Below are positions 28,390 through 36,014 of a stretch of 64,000 nucleotides of DNA, in pieces. Position 1 is the first letter of the stretch, and the number at the start of each line of letters is the position of its first letter. This DNA is from Deinococcus budaensis (GTDB lineage Bacteria; Deinococcota; Deinococci; Deinococcales; Deinococcaceae). Position numbers and translations under genes: made by a program. The notes under the pieces were generated by a model. It was given only the letters and a program-made list of their open reading frames with translations, searched no databases and had not been told where the DNA came from. The DNA lies in assembly GCF_014201885.1 (NCBI RefSeq), contig NZ_JACHFN010000013.1, positions 1 to 64,000 on the forward strand. Direction: 5' to 3'.

Positions 28390-28690
28390 GCCGGAGCCTC
28401 CGCCTCACCAGGGGCTCTGGCCGTGGGGGGCGGGCGCGGATCCAGGCCGCCGTCTGACGGGCCAACGACTGCATGCCTCAGGCTAAGGGAAAGGCAGCCG
28501 GGGGAGGCTTAAGGAGCAGGCGGACCACAGCACGGGTTCCGAGGGGCAGGGAAGAGGTGACTCTGGAAGCGACAATCACCCCGGTGAGGCGTCCGGAGGA
28601 TGTCGCCCCGGACGGGCCCTGCCCGAATGGTGCAGGATGCCCGCGCATCGGGAGGCGGTAGCTGGGAGACGACGCTCCGGGCGGGCAGGT
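28390..28690. other. 301-base spacer
   Basis: The region between the divergently placed HNH gene start and the end of the MBL gene. No gene or structured element was seen. Confidence 0.35.
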
Positions 28691-29722
28691 CTACTCGCAG
28701 GCCACGCCGTCCCTATCCCGGTCCAGTGCCGGGTTGTAGCCGGGCTGACCTCGCCGCAGGGGCGCTGCCTCCGCCGCCCGAGCCTCCGCACATGAGCGGT
28801 AACCGGGTGTGGCGGGCGTGGGCGGAATCGCTGGTGGGCGCGCTGGGGCGGCCGCGGCTGCAGGACTCGCCGCTGAACGGTTCGCGGGCATCGGCGCGCC
28901 TCTCTCCGTGAGGATGGCAAACCTCCCTCCAGGCTGCACCACCACCGTCACCGTGCCCTGCAGGTCCGTGCGGTACACCGCCGCGTTCACCCGCCGGTAC
29001 AGAGCGAGCGCCTCCGCCGTGGGATGCCCGTAGTTGTTCGGTCCTACGCCGATCACGACGTTCCTCGGCCGGACCGCCGCCAGCCACGCCGCGCTATCGC
29101 CGTTCTTCGCCCCATGGTGGATGCTCTTGTACACGTCGACGGGTCCCAGGAAACTCGCCGGGTACTTCTTCAGCCACGCCTGCGTTTCAGCCGTTTCGCT
29201 GTCCCCGGTCATCAGGGCCCGGAAGGTGCCGTACTGCACCAGCAGGCCCACGGAGTTGACGTTCTGCTCGCGGGGCATGCCCGGAGGCGGCGCGAGGACC
29301 GTGACCTTCACGCTGCCCAGGTTGATCACCTGGTCCCGGGCGACCAGACCCTGCGTTCCCGCCTTCTGCGCCGCGGACACCAGCGTCCCCCAGGCCTGGG
29401 TGTTGGCGGCGAGGCCGTTGTTCAGAAAGAACTTCGGCCTGTACAGCGTCACCGCGGGGGTCAGCCCGATGATGTGGTCCGCGTCCCCGTGGCTGGCCGC
29501 GACCAGGTCCAGGCTCTTCACGGCGTACTGCCGGAGCAGGGCCTGCATCCTGGGCTCACTCCTCCCCCCGTCGTACAGGAGGCTCTTCCCCTCGGGGCTG
29601 GTGATCAGCACGGCGTCCCCCTGGCCCACATCCAGGAAGCGGAGGGTGAGGACGCCCGGGTTCGGTGCCTGGGCGGAGGAGAGACCCAGGGACAGCAGGG
29701 CCAGGGTGAGGAGGCGCTTCAC
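28691..29722 (-). CDS. Secreted ComEC-like metallo-beta-lactamase protein with Excalibur tail
   Basis: This 343-residue protein starts with GTG at 29722, overlapping the stop of the DUF3006 gene. A signal peptide is evident (KRLLTLALLSLGLSSAQA). The body is an MBL fold of the ComEC/Rec2 type: LRFLDVGQGDAVLI, SHGDADHIIG (metal-binding His/Asp motif) and TGDSETAE. A Pro/Ala linker leads to a C-terminal Excalibur domain, SCAEARAAEAAPLRRGQPGY with the DRDRDGVACE calcium-binding-like end. These proteins are thought to be extracellular nucleases or hydrolases. It is translationally coupled to DUF3006, a pairing common in Gram-positive and Deinococcus genomes. Confidence 0.88.
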   Translation of the reverse strand: MKRLLTLALLSLGLSSAQAPNPGVLTLRFLDVGQGDAVLITSPEGKSLLYDGGRSEPRMQALLRQYAVKSLDLVAASHGDADHIIGLTPAVTLYRPKFFLNNGLAANTQAWGTLVSAAQKAGTQGLVARDQVINLGSVKVTVLAPPPGMPREQNVNSVGLLVQYGTFRALMTGDSETAETQAWLKKYPASFLGPVDVYKSIHHGAKNGDSAAWLAAVRPRNVVIGVGPNNYGHPTAEALALYRRVNAAVYRTDLQGTVTVVVQPGGRFAILTERGAPMPANRSAASPAAAAAPARPPAIPPTPATPGYRSCAEARAAEAAPLRRGQPGYNPALDRDRDGVACE

Positions 29723-30009
29723 AGGTCGATCTCCTGCGCCGTGCCGCCGCTGTTCAGGGCGTCGAGCTGCGCCTGGGCCTGCCGGCGCCGGGTGCGGGTC
29801 AGCTCGTGGTCGATCTCCATCTCCAGGTCTCCTCCCTCGACACGCAGGCGAATCACATCCCCCTCGCAAACCCCGCGCGGCAGGGAGGCCAGGGGCCAGT
29901 CCTCGAGGTGGCCGTCTTCCCGCTCGACCCGCGCCAGACCTCCCTCGACCGCGTCCACGACCAGCGTGCTGGCGAGGATGTCCGGGGCGACCTGCTCTTC
30001 TCGGCTCAT
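29719..30009 (-). CDS. DUF3006-domain protein
   Basis: This 96-residue protein (ATG at 30009) contains ASTLVVDAVEGGLARVERED and LPRGVCEGDVIRLRVEGGD, the small beta-barrel pattern of DUF3006, which usually accompanies a ComEC-like MBL protein. The in-frame ATG at 30054 is less likely because it adds an unrelated basic leader. The pair is a two-gene operon by the GTGA overlap. Confidence 0.8.
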   Translation of the reverse strand: MSREEQVAPDILASTLVVDAVEGGLARVEREDGHLEDWPLASLPRGVCEGDVIRLRVEGGDLEMEIDHELTRTRRRQAQAQLDALNSGGTAQEIDL

Positions 30010-30085
30010 GCCGCAAAGTAGCGCACGGTCAGGCCGCATGTCAGTCCGCGTCATGAAGCGAATCCTGCTGTTCAGTTATGGTCAT

Positions 30086-30437
30086 GGCTTTCACGACCTG
30101 CGGCACACGGCGGCGAGTCTGCTGATCTGCCGGGGCGTGCGGCCCAAGGTGATGGCGAACCGCCTGGGTCATGCCGATGCCAGCTTCACCCTGAAAGTGG
30201 ACACGCATGTGTACGACGACCAGCGGGCGGCGGCAGCCCTGCCCCTGGGAGAACTGCTGGGGGCGGAGGGCCGGGGGAGCTCCCCGGTCCCGCCCCCCCG
30301 CGTCGGCCGCCGAAGTGGAACACGGCCTGGAGGCCTTCCAGAGGCTGCATCAGGCGCTGGGCGCGTTCCTCGAGTCAGCGCCCGACTGGGCGATGACGAC
30401 GCTGCAGGACATGATCCAAAGTTCTGGCCGCTGTTGA
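30086..30437 (+). pseudogene. Decayed C-terminal fragment of a phage-type tyrosine integrase
   Basis: The sequence GFHDLRHTAASLLICRGV, continued by NRLGHADASFTLKV, closely matches the C-terminal catalytic part of the intact integrase at 45343-46704 (its version is FHDLRHTAASLLIRRGV). The HxxR and GH motifs are present, and the tyrosine region reads KVDTHVYDDQ rather than KVYTHLYDDQ, so the catalytic Tyr is replaced by Asp. A frameshift after about 30300 moves the homologous tail (AEVEHGLEAFQRLHQALGAF) into another frame. The N-terminal two thirds are missing. Confidence 0.85.
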
Positions 30438-31255
30438 TGGGCAATGGTGAGCGCACGCGCCAGGCTGCCTGAGTCTGGCGTCGCCGGAGCCTCTGGCTCG
30501 GCGGATTGGCATGCTGCTCGATTCACCCCTGCGGGTGCTGCCCACCATGGGCCGCCCCGAGCAAGGCAGCACGGAACTCTGCGGCGGAACGTGAGCCGCA
30601 TGTCGGCGCCCAGGAGAAAGGATGCGCCGGTCTGTCCTGCTGCCGTCCCGGCGCGCCAGGTGGTGCATGGGCAGCCTTCTCTCGGGTTTGTCTGATGCCG
30701 ACAGTTTTTCAAAACAGACGGTCATGGCGCCCGCCCAGGTACCGGGGTTTACTTCCGCAGGCTCCGGCCCGGGTGGCATTTCGGCTGGAAGCTTGTCCTG
30801 ATGCAGGCCTGGGCCTGTGAAGTGGCAGCCGTGAGCTCTCCACCAGCAGAGCCGGCCGGGCACCGTCAGGTGCCTGTCACGTGCCGCGCCGCTCTTCCTT
30901 TGCACAAGCCCGTTCCACATGGCCCTACCCCCCGGACTTGCTAGGAAGGAGCGTCTGCGCTAATTTAAAATGGCATCCTAGCTGCTTGGTATGACAGCTC
31001 TCCGAGGGACGCGGAGGGGTACTCATGCCAAGTCAAATTCATTTGCTATGTCAGGCCAACGATGGGCGCGCGGAACGCGCCGGAGTCGTTGGCCTGCTGT
31101 GCATGCCTGCGCGGGGGCCACCCGGCCTGATGTCTTGACGGTCAGAAGTAGGCCGCCGGGGGAATGACTGGACGCCATACCCCGGATCCTGAGCACACGC
31201 TCGGGTAGGCCCGGTCAATGCACTTCATGGGCATAGCACACGAGGGAATGTTTGT
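30438..31255. other. 818-base region upstream of replication-type genes
   Basis: No protein gene is convincing. The stretch contains an AT-rich patch (TAATTTAAAA near 30961), a short inverted repeat AGCTG ... CAGCT around 30980-31000, and the large inverted repeat at 31052-31096. Position upstream of a replication-initiator-like gene makes it a candidate origin or control region. Confidence 0.4.
31052..31096. repeat. 45-base inverted repeat (large hairpin)
   Basis: CAGGCCAACGA at 31052-31062 is perfectly mirrored by TCGTTGGCCTG at 31086-31096. Inside, GGCGCG (31065-31070) pairs with CGCGCC (31076-31081). Together they form an 11-base stem, internal loop, 6-base stem and 5-base loop, about 160 bases upstream of the ATG at 31256. 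Confidence 0.7.
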
Positions 31256-32299
31256 ATGAGTCTTTTTCGTCGGCGTGAAAAGACAGGTCATTTCACGATG
31301 GTGGGCAACCAAGCTGTCCGCGATTCTAACCTCAGCCTCAAGGCAAAGGGGCTGCTCGTCCTGATGCTGTCGTACAGCGAAGGGTGGGTGTACCGCCTGG
31401 TTCACCTTGAGAGGCAGTCGGCCGATGGGCAACACGCGACCAAAACGGCGCTGCGTGAACTGATGGCTGCCGGTTACGTCGTTCGGGAGCGGCAGCGGGC
31501 GAATGACGGCACCTTTCAGTGGCTCTACACGGTGGACGATGAGCCGTTCGCGGCTCCGTCAGAAACCACCCCCCAAGTTTCCACCGGTGGAGTTTCCACG
31601 GGTGAACCTGCCATCGGTGGAAACTCCACCCCTAAGAAACCCAAGGCACGAAAATCAAGCAGCAAGAGAGAAACACCTTCCCGCGCTGACGCGCGCGGGG
31701 AGCCGCCTGCGGCAGAGCCTCGGGTTCCGGAAGGTCTGGGGGGCCAAGCCGCCGACGCGGGTCCGCAGGCCGTCTCGGGCACGCCTCACGGCGTGGCGGC
31801 TGACGCCGCGGGCGGGGCCCCATCGTCCTTCGTGGCGGGTGCTGAACCGTCCACACGCCATGACGTTGACGCCGCTACCCCTGCAAAAGGTTCCGCCGGC
31901 GCGGCGCGGCCCGAACCGGACCATCAAACCATGGTGAGGGCCATCCGTGAGGCGCTGTACCCCGGTACGGCCCACTGCGCCGACAGGATTGAGCGGCAAC
32001 TCGCTGCGGCCAGCAAACAGCTGCGCGGCGCCGGACTTGATTCGGGCGCCCCGGCCCTGATCGTGGCGCACATCCGCACCCATCATCCCTGGCGCACCCA
32101 TGTCTCGCCCGGGACGCTGGTGGAGTACAGCGCTGAGTGGGCCAGCGCACGGGCCAACCCGGACCTGGCGCTTACCCGTTCGCAGCCTGCCCGTTCCCAC
32201 CCGGTGAGCCGCCCGCAGACCACAGCGGAGGCCACCCAACGCAGCGTCGATACCGCCAGCGCCGTGCTCGCGCATCTCCACCGCCGGGGGCTCTCGTGA
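31256..32299 (+). CDS. Replication-initiator-like HTH protein (phage/plasmid type)
   Basis: This 347-residue protein begins MSLFRRREKTGHFTMVGNQA. Residues about 10-80 form the helix-turn-helix segment (LKAKGLLVLMLSYSEGWVYR, LVHLERQSADGQHATKTALR) of the HTH_36/replisome-organiser type that opens many phage and plasmid initiator or primosome-loader proteins. The middle is low-complexity and Pro/Ala-rich (about 105-220), and the C-terminal 100 residues are helical (MVRAIREALYP ... QLAAASKQLRGAG). The stop overlaps the GTG of the next gene (32296-32299). The pair resembles DnaD/DnaC-like replication modules. No ATPase motif is present in either. Confidence 0.65.
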   Translation: MSLFRRREKTGHFTMVGNQAVRDSNLSLKAKGLLVLMLSYSEGWVYRLVHLERQSADGQHATKTALRELMAAGYVVRERQRANDGTFQWLYTVDDEPFAAPSETTPQVSTGGVSTGEPAIGGNSTPKKPKARKSSSKRETPSRADARGEPPAAEPRVPEGLGGQAADAGPQAVSGTPHGVAADAAGGAPSSFVAGAEPSTRHDVDAATPAKGSAGAARPEPDHQTMVRAIREALYPGTAHCADRIERQLAAASKQLRGAGLDSGAPALIVAHIRTHHPWRTHVSPGTLVEYSAEWASARANPDLALTRSQPARSHPVSRPQTTAEATQRSVDTASAVLAHLHRRGLS

Positions 32300-32922
32300 T
32301 CGACTCCGTGACGTTCGCCACCGAGTGGGCCCTGCTGGAGGACCGGTTTCAGACCCGTCACAATCCCGAGACAGCCGCGCGGTACCTGGAGGACCTCTCG
32401 CAGGAGCTGGACACCGAGCAGTTCCGGATGGCCTGCGGCCGCGCTTTCCGGTTTGAGACCTTTTTCCCATCGCCGCAGTGCCTGATCGACCACGCCCTCG
32501 GCGACTTCCTGAACCGGGCCGAGGACGCCTGGGATGACCTGATGGGACGCCTGGCAGGTGGGAGCGACGTGATCACGGCGCCCGGCACCCTCGAGCGGCA
32601 GATTCTCGCTCGGCTGGGGGGCTCGCGGGCACTGGCTGAGGCCAGCGACTATGGCCGCCGTGATATGCGCGAGCAGTTCATCCGCCGGTATGCCCGGGCC
32701 CTGCGGAGCAGGACCATGCCGGGGCTGCCTGCCACGCGGGCGCTCCCCGTCACCCCCCCGGCGCCGTCGCCCCTGTCCCCGGTCCTGCCGGCCCTGCCTT
32801 CGCCGCGCGGCAAGACGATCGATTTTCTCAAGATGGCGCGCATGATTGGGGTTCCCGTGTCCGGGGACGGAGTGGTGGCCGTGGAAGGAACCCTGGATGA
32901 CACCCTATCTTCATCTTCGTGA
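32296..32922 (+). CDS. Hypothetical replication-module partner protein
   Basis: This 208-residue protein starts at GTG 32296, coupled to the HTH initiator-like gene. The N-terminal 150 residues are helical with many aromatic and acidic residues (FATEWALLEDRFQTRHNPET, then LIDHALGDFLNRAEDAWDDL), followed by a Pro-rich linker and a short C-terminal helix (KTIDFLKMARMIGVPV). In layout it resembles small primosome or helicase-loader proteins, but no motif proves this. Confidence 0.6.
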   Translation: MIDSVTFATEWALLEDRFQTRHNPETAARYLEDLSQELDTEQFRMACGRAFRFETFFPSPQCLIDHALGDFLNRAEDAWDDLMGRLAGGSDVITAPGTLERQILARLGGSRALAEASDYGRRDMREQFIRRYARALRSRTMPGLPATRALPVTPPAPSPLSPVLPALPSPRGKTIDFLKMARMIGVPVSGDGVVAVEGTLDDTLSSSS

Positions 32923-33057
32923 AGCAGTGGTTACCTAACTTGTATTTCTTCGCCCTTGGTTGAGCAAGTTCTGCATGCTCCGCTTGCCCGTCCCTTGGGC
33001 GCAGGAGAGATCCGTCAAGTGCCCCGCGCGTCAGAGCGTGTGCCCGAGCCCCGATCC

Positions 33058-34122
33058 CTATGCGGCGCGGCGCCAGCGCTTCGCCTTGACCATTCCGAGG
33101 CGCATGATGTTGCGGGTGGCATTGCGGTGCGCATTCATGCGCCGACGGCAGGTGGGGCAGAAGAAAATGTCCCCGTCGCGGTGGCCGAAGGGATGGCCAG
33201 GGCAGTACGAGCAGCGCAGGCTGGTGTGCCTGGGGTTCACCTTTTCAAGGCCAATGCCAGCGAGCTGGAGGCGGGTGTGCATCCAGCACTCGTGAAAGTC
33301 CAGCACACCGTTCCGCCGCGACCGTTGGACGAACGTAGGTTTCATGTCCTTGTAGCGCAGGTCCTCCGCGTAGACGTAGAACGCGTGCCGGCACAGAAAG
33401 TCGGAGACCCGCTGGAGCTGCGCCTGGTGCCAGGAGAAGACGATGCGGTCGAGAAGCCGCCGGGCCTGGGGCGACAGCCGGGACCGGACCTGCCAGATGA
33501 GGTCGGTCTCGCAGGGCTGCGTGCGGTGGGCCCGCTCCTCGCTCGTGGACGCGTAGACCAGGGGCTTGCTGCCCAGGTCGAGGCTGACCTCGAGGCGGTG
33601 CGTGAAGAGGTCCGGCTGCGTGGCCTGCACCTGGAAGAAGAGCACCAGGAACCAGTCGTCCCCGCTGCGCTGCAACACCAGCCGTTCCCGGTCCCACACT
33701 GCGGAGAACAGGCTGTCGGGCTGAACGAGGCGGGGTTGGGCATCAGGCTGCGGTTCCTGAGCCACGGCCGATTCGAGGAGCCGGGCGGCCTCAGTGACCG
33801 AGAGGGTGGGAGAGCGCAGGGCGACGCTCAGCTCTTCCAGACCAGGATGCTGCTGGAACCGCGGCGACTGCCGCACGAGGGCGGCATACTCGCTGGAAGG
33901 CAGGCGATACAGTTCGGTGTGCAGGGCGACGTCTCCGTACAGCAGCGTGCTGTCGCTGAGGGCTTCAAGCAGTTCCGGCTTTGCTTCGTAAAGCAGGCCA
34001 GAGGCCCGGTCGTGCTGCAACCGGAGCTTGGGGTTGCCCTTGAGCTGGCCGCTGCGGATCAGGGCTTGAAGGGTCGGGTACGAGTGGCGCTTGAGTTGCA
34101 GGATGTGGTGAACGGTACGCAT
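33058..34122 (-). CDS. TnpB-like RuvC-type protein with altered RuvC-III residue
   Basis: This 354-residue protein shows the TnpB/IS605 OrfB C-terminal core: RuvC-I SLDLGSK with D182, RuvC-II YVYAEDLRYKDMK with E253, the NPRHTSLRCSYC zinc half (C304, C307), FCPTCRRR (C322, C325) and the RuvC-III block NAHRNATRNIM. In typical TnpB this block reads DxDxNAAxNI; here the aligned aspartate position is H332. Two of three catalytic acidic residues are kept, so DNA cleavage may be lost or reshaped. No tnpA (Y1 transposase) is nearby. It could be a decayed TnpB, a repurposed RNA-guided repressor, or a variant with a relocated catalytic residue. The ATG at 34122 is preceded by GGAG. Confidence 0.75.
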   Translation of the reverse strand: MRTVHHILQLKRHSYPTLQALIRSGQLKGNPKLRLQHDRASGLLYEAKPELLEALSDSTLLYGDVALHTELYRLPSSEYAALVRQSPRFQQHPGLEELSVALRSPTLSVTEAARLLESAVAQEPQPDAQPRLVQPDSLFSAVWDRERLVLQRSGDDWFLVLFFQVQATQPDLFTHRLEVSLDLGSKPLVYASTSEERAHRTQPCETDLIWQVRSRLSPQARRLLDRIVFSWHQAQLQRVSDFLCRHAFYVYAEDLRYKDMKPTFVQRSRRNGVLDFHECWMHTRLQLAGIGLEKVNPRHTSLRCSYCPGHPFGHRDGDIFFCPTCRRRMNAHRNATRNIMRLGMVKAKRWRRAA

Positions 34123-34142
34123 GAGGCTCCAGGCAAGGCAGA

Positions 34143-34166
34143 CGGGCAGCCTTAGCCGGCTGCCCG
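34143..34166. repeat. Perfect 9-base inverted repeat before the TnpB-like gene
   Basis: CGGGCAGCC (34143-34151) and GGCTGCCCG (34158-34166) are separated by TTAGCC. It lies about 20 bases upstream of the TnpB-like start, in its probable leader. It could be the subterminal hairpin of an IS200/IS605-type end, a leader hairpin, or a terminator without a T tract. Confidence 0.5.
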
Positions 34167-34409
34167 AAGGGAGGAGGGATCAATTGGCCAGGATTCAGAG
34201 CGGCGGGGATGCCGGTGAAGCTGGCCGAGGATGATCCGAGGGTGGACGATGGGGGGGCTGGGTTCCCCTACCTCCCTATGCCGGGCCGCGCAGCGGTCCG
34301 GACATCACGCGCTGTTTCCGCTGCTGCGGTTTTGAAAGCGAGGCGTCCCCCACCTGCCTTTGTCGGCGGATTCGCCCTGAGGAAGGGACGAAGCGCGTGC
34401 CGTTCCAGC

Positions 34410-34423
34410 GTACCGACCGGTAC
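34410..34423. promoter_or_regulatory. Candidate operator of the DUF433/DUF5615 module
   Basis: GTACC-GACC-GGTAC is an inverted repeat 10 bases upstream of the antitoxin ATG at 34433. Type II antitoxins commonly repress their own promoter through such sites. Confidence 0.4.
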
Positions 34424-34432
34424 ACTGAGCCC

Positions 34433-34654
34433 ATGAGCCTCCTCGACCGGATCACCGTCGACCCGCGGCAGTGCGGTGGACGTCCCTGCATCCGCGGAAT
34501 GCGGATCCGGGTGAGCGACCTCCTGGACCTGCTGGGCCAGGGCGTTCCTGAGGGGGAGATCCTGGAGGACTACCCCGATCTCGAGCGCGAGGACATCCAC
34601 GCCGCGCTGCTGTATGCCGCGCGCTACCTGAATCATCCGCGTCTGAGCGCCTGA
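34433..34654 (+). CDS. DUF433 antitoxin
   Basis: This 73-residue protein, MSLLDRITVDPRQCGGRPCI, followed by RGMRIRVSDLLDLLGQGVPE and IHAALLYAARYL, is a clear DUF433 protein, the winged-helix antitoxin partner of DUF5615 (VapBC-like) toxins. The ATG at 34433 is preferred over the one at 34397, which would add an unrelated leader and span the inverted repeat. The toxin gene starts one base after its stop. Confidence 0.88.
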   Translation: MSLLDRITVDPRQCGGRPCIRGMRIRVSDLLDLLGQGVPEGEILEDYPDLEREDIHAALLYAARYLNHPRLSA

Positions 34655-34655
34655 G

Positions 34656-35003
34656 ATGCCGGAAAATCCCTACTGGCTGGATGCGCAGCTCCCGCCGCAA
34701 CTCGCGCCCTGGCTGACCCAGACGTTTGGTGTACCGGCCTACAGCGCGAGCTACCTGGGTTACCGGGATGCCAGCGACGACGAAATCTTCCAGGCCGCCC
34801 GGGAGGCTGGGGCCGTCGTCGTCTCCAAGGACAGCGACTTCCTCGACCGGGTGACGCGGCTGGGACCCCCGCCGCAACTGCTCTACGTGACCTGTGGGAA
34901 CACCAGCACCCGGTTCCTGAAAGACGTGTTCACCCGGGTGTTCTCTGAAGCCCACCGCCTGCTGGAGCAAGGCGAACCCGTGGTGGAGATCGGGGACCGG
35001 TAG
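34656..35003 (+). CDS. DUF5615 PIN-like toxin
   Basis: This 115-residue protein begins MPENPYWLDAQLPPQLAPWL. The LDAQLP ... AGAVVVSKDSDFLDRV pattern matches the DUF5615 PIN-like fold, with acidic residues in LDAQ, DDEI and KDSDF that would form the metal-dependent RNase site. It is cognate to the DUF433 antitoxin just upstream (ATG one base after its stop). These modules are predicted VapC-type ribonuclease toxins. Confidence 0.88.
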   Translation: MPENPYWLDAQLPPQLAPWLTQTFGVPAYSASYLGYRDASDDEIFQAAREAGAVVVSKDSDFLDRVTRLGPPPQLLYVTCGNTSTRFLKDVFTRVFSEAHRLLEQGEPVVEIGDR

Positions 35004-35468
35004 GTGTCGCTGAGTACTCGCGAGGCTGACCAGGCTGCTTCAAGGCGCTTGGTCAAGAGGCCAGACTGGGCGTTCAGAGTCGAAAAGATGGAACACGGCG
35101 GCGCCAACAAATCTGTCTAGGCAGGGACCGGAGAAGATCGCTTTGCGCAGATGGCCGGACAGAGCGGGCTGGAACCGCCGGAACTGGAACACTGGTAGAC
35201 CCGGCTCGGCGACTTCTGGGCACAACTGGATGTTGGGGGGCAGTGAGGTGGGCCGCCTTGTGGAGCTGACCAGGGGCGTACGCCCACCAGGTGCCTCTGG
35301 TGGTGCTGCGGCCAGTGCGCGGCGTTCAGGGCCCGGCCGTCCTGTTGCGTCCTGTAGGTTCAGACCCGACCGTCTGCATCCCGTCCACGAATGGCGCCCG
35401 GGCGAGAGGCAGGGCCCGCCGTGCTGGTGCTCTGGCGAGCCCTGCCAGCCCAGCGGCACAATGGCGGC
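35004..35468. other. 465-base spacer holding the left 31-base direct repeat
   Basis: No gene with good support is present. The left copy of the 31-base repeat lies here (35109-35139). The surrounding sequence shows no other motif. Confidence 0.4.
35109..35139 (+). repeat. Left copy of a 31-base perfect direct repeat
   Basis: Positions 35109-35139 (AAATCTGTCTAGGCAGG ... GAAGATC) are identical to 44001-44031 on the same strand. Flanking sequences differ immediately outside the match. The two copies enclose 8.9 kb of accessory genes, which suggests attachment-like or duplication boundaries. Confidence 0.85.
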
Positions 35469-35888
35469 ATGACCGTCGCACCACACGTGCAGGGCGAGGG
35501 GCTCTACCAGCAGATCGTGCGGGGGCTGATCGGCCTCGAGGCCGAGGCCGCCGAGCGGTTGGTCGTGGAGGGTGAGGGTCTGCCGCTCCTAACCGTGGCG
35601 GCCGCGCGACAGCACCTGAAGCCGTTCCTGGGAGTGGGCCAGCCTCCCGCCTTCCTCCGCGGGTGGCGCGGGACAGTCAGCGTCCGGATGCTGGACGACC
35701 TCCTCGCCTTCTGTCGCCTCTACGCCGACGTGCGGCTCGTCCTCAGCGAGGAAGACGCCGCTCGCTGGCTCAGCCGTCCCAACCGCCACCTGGAGGGCTG
35801 GAGCCCGCTGGACCTGCTGGCCAGCCGCGTGGGGGAGCGCCGGGTCCGGGCGTACCTGGAGGGGCTGCTCTCCGGGAACTACGGGTGA
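35469..35888 (+). CDS. DUF2384-type (MbcA/ParS/Xre) antitoxin-like protein
   Basis: The ATG at 35469 gives 139 residues. The C-terminal 45 residues (LSEEDAARWLSRPNRHLEGW, then SPLDLLASRVGERRVRAYLE) match the DUF2384 toxin-binding domain with its conserved W ... PN ... L.G .. PLDLL pattern. Such antitoxins usually sit beside a RES-domain NAD-degrading toxin. None is seen on either side, so this is an orphan antitoxin or its toxin was lost or lies elsewhere. The N-terminal 90 residues may form the HTH part. Confidence 0.75.
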   Translation: MTVAPHVQGEGLYQQIVRGLIGLEAEAAERLVVEGEGLPLLTVAAARQHLKPFLGVGQPPAFLRGWRGTVSVRMLDDLLAFCRLYADVRLVLSEEDAARWLSRPNRHLEGWSPLDLLASRVGERRVRAYLEGLLSGNYG

Positions 35889-36014
35889 GGGTGGAGGCGG
35901 GAGAGGTTGGCGGGCACGACCACGTGCGGGAGGCGATGGACAGGTAGGCGCCCCGGGGCTGACGTGCCCGGCGGACCGCCTTGACCGCCGCCCCCGTCCC
36001 CCTCACGCTGGAGC

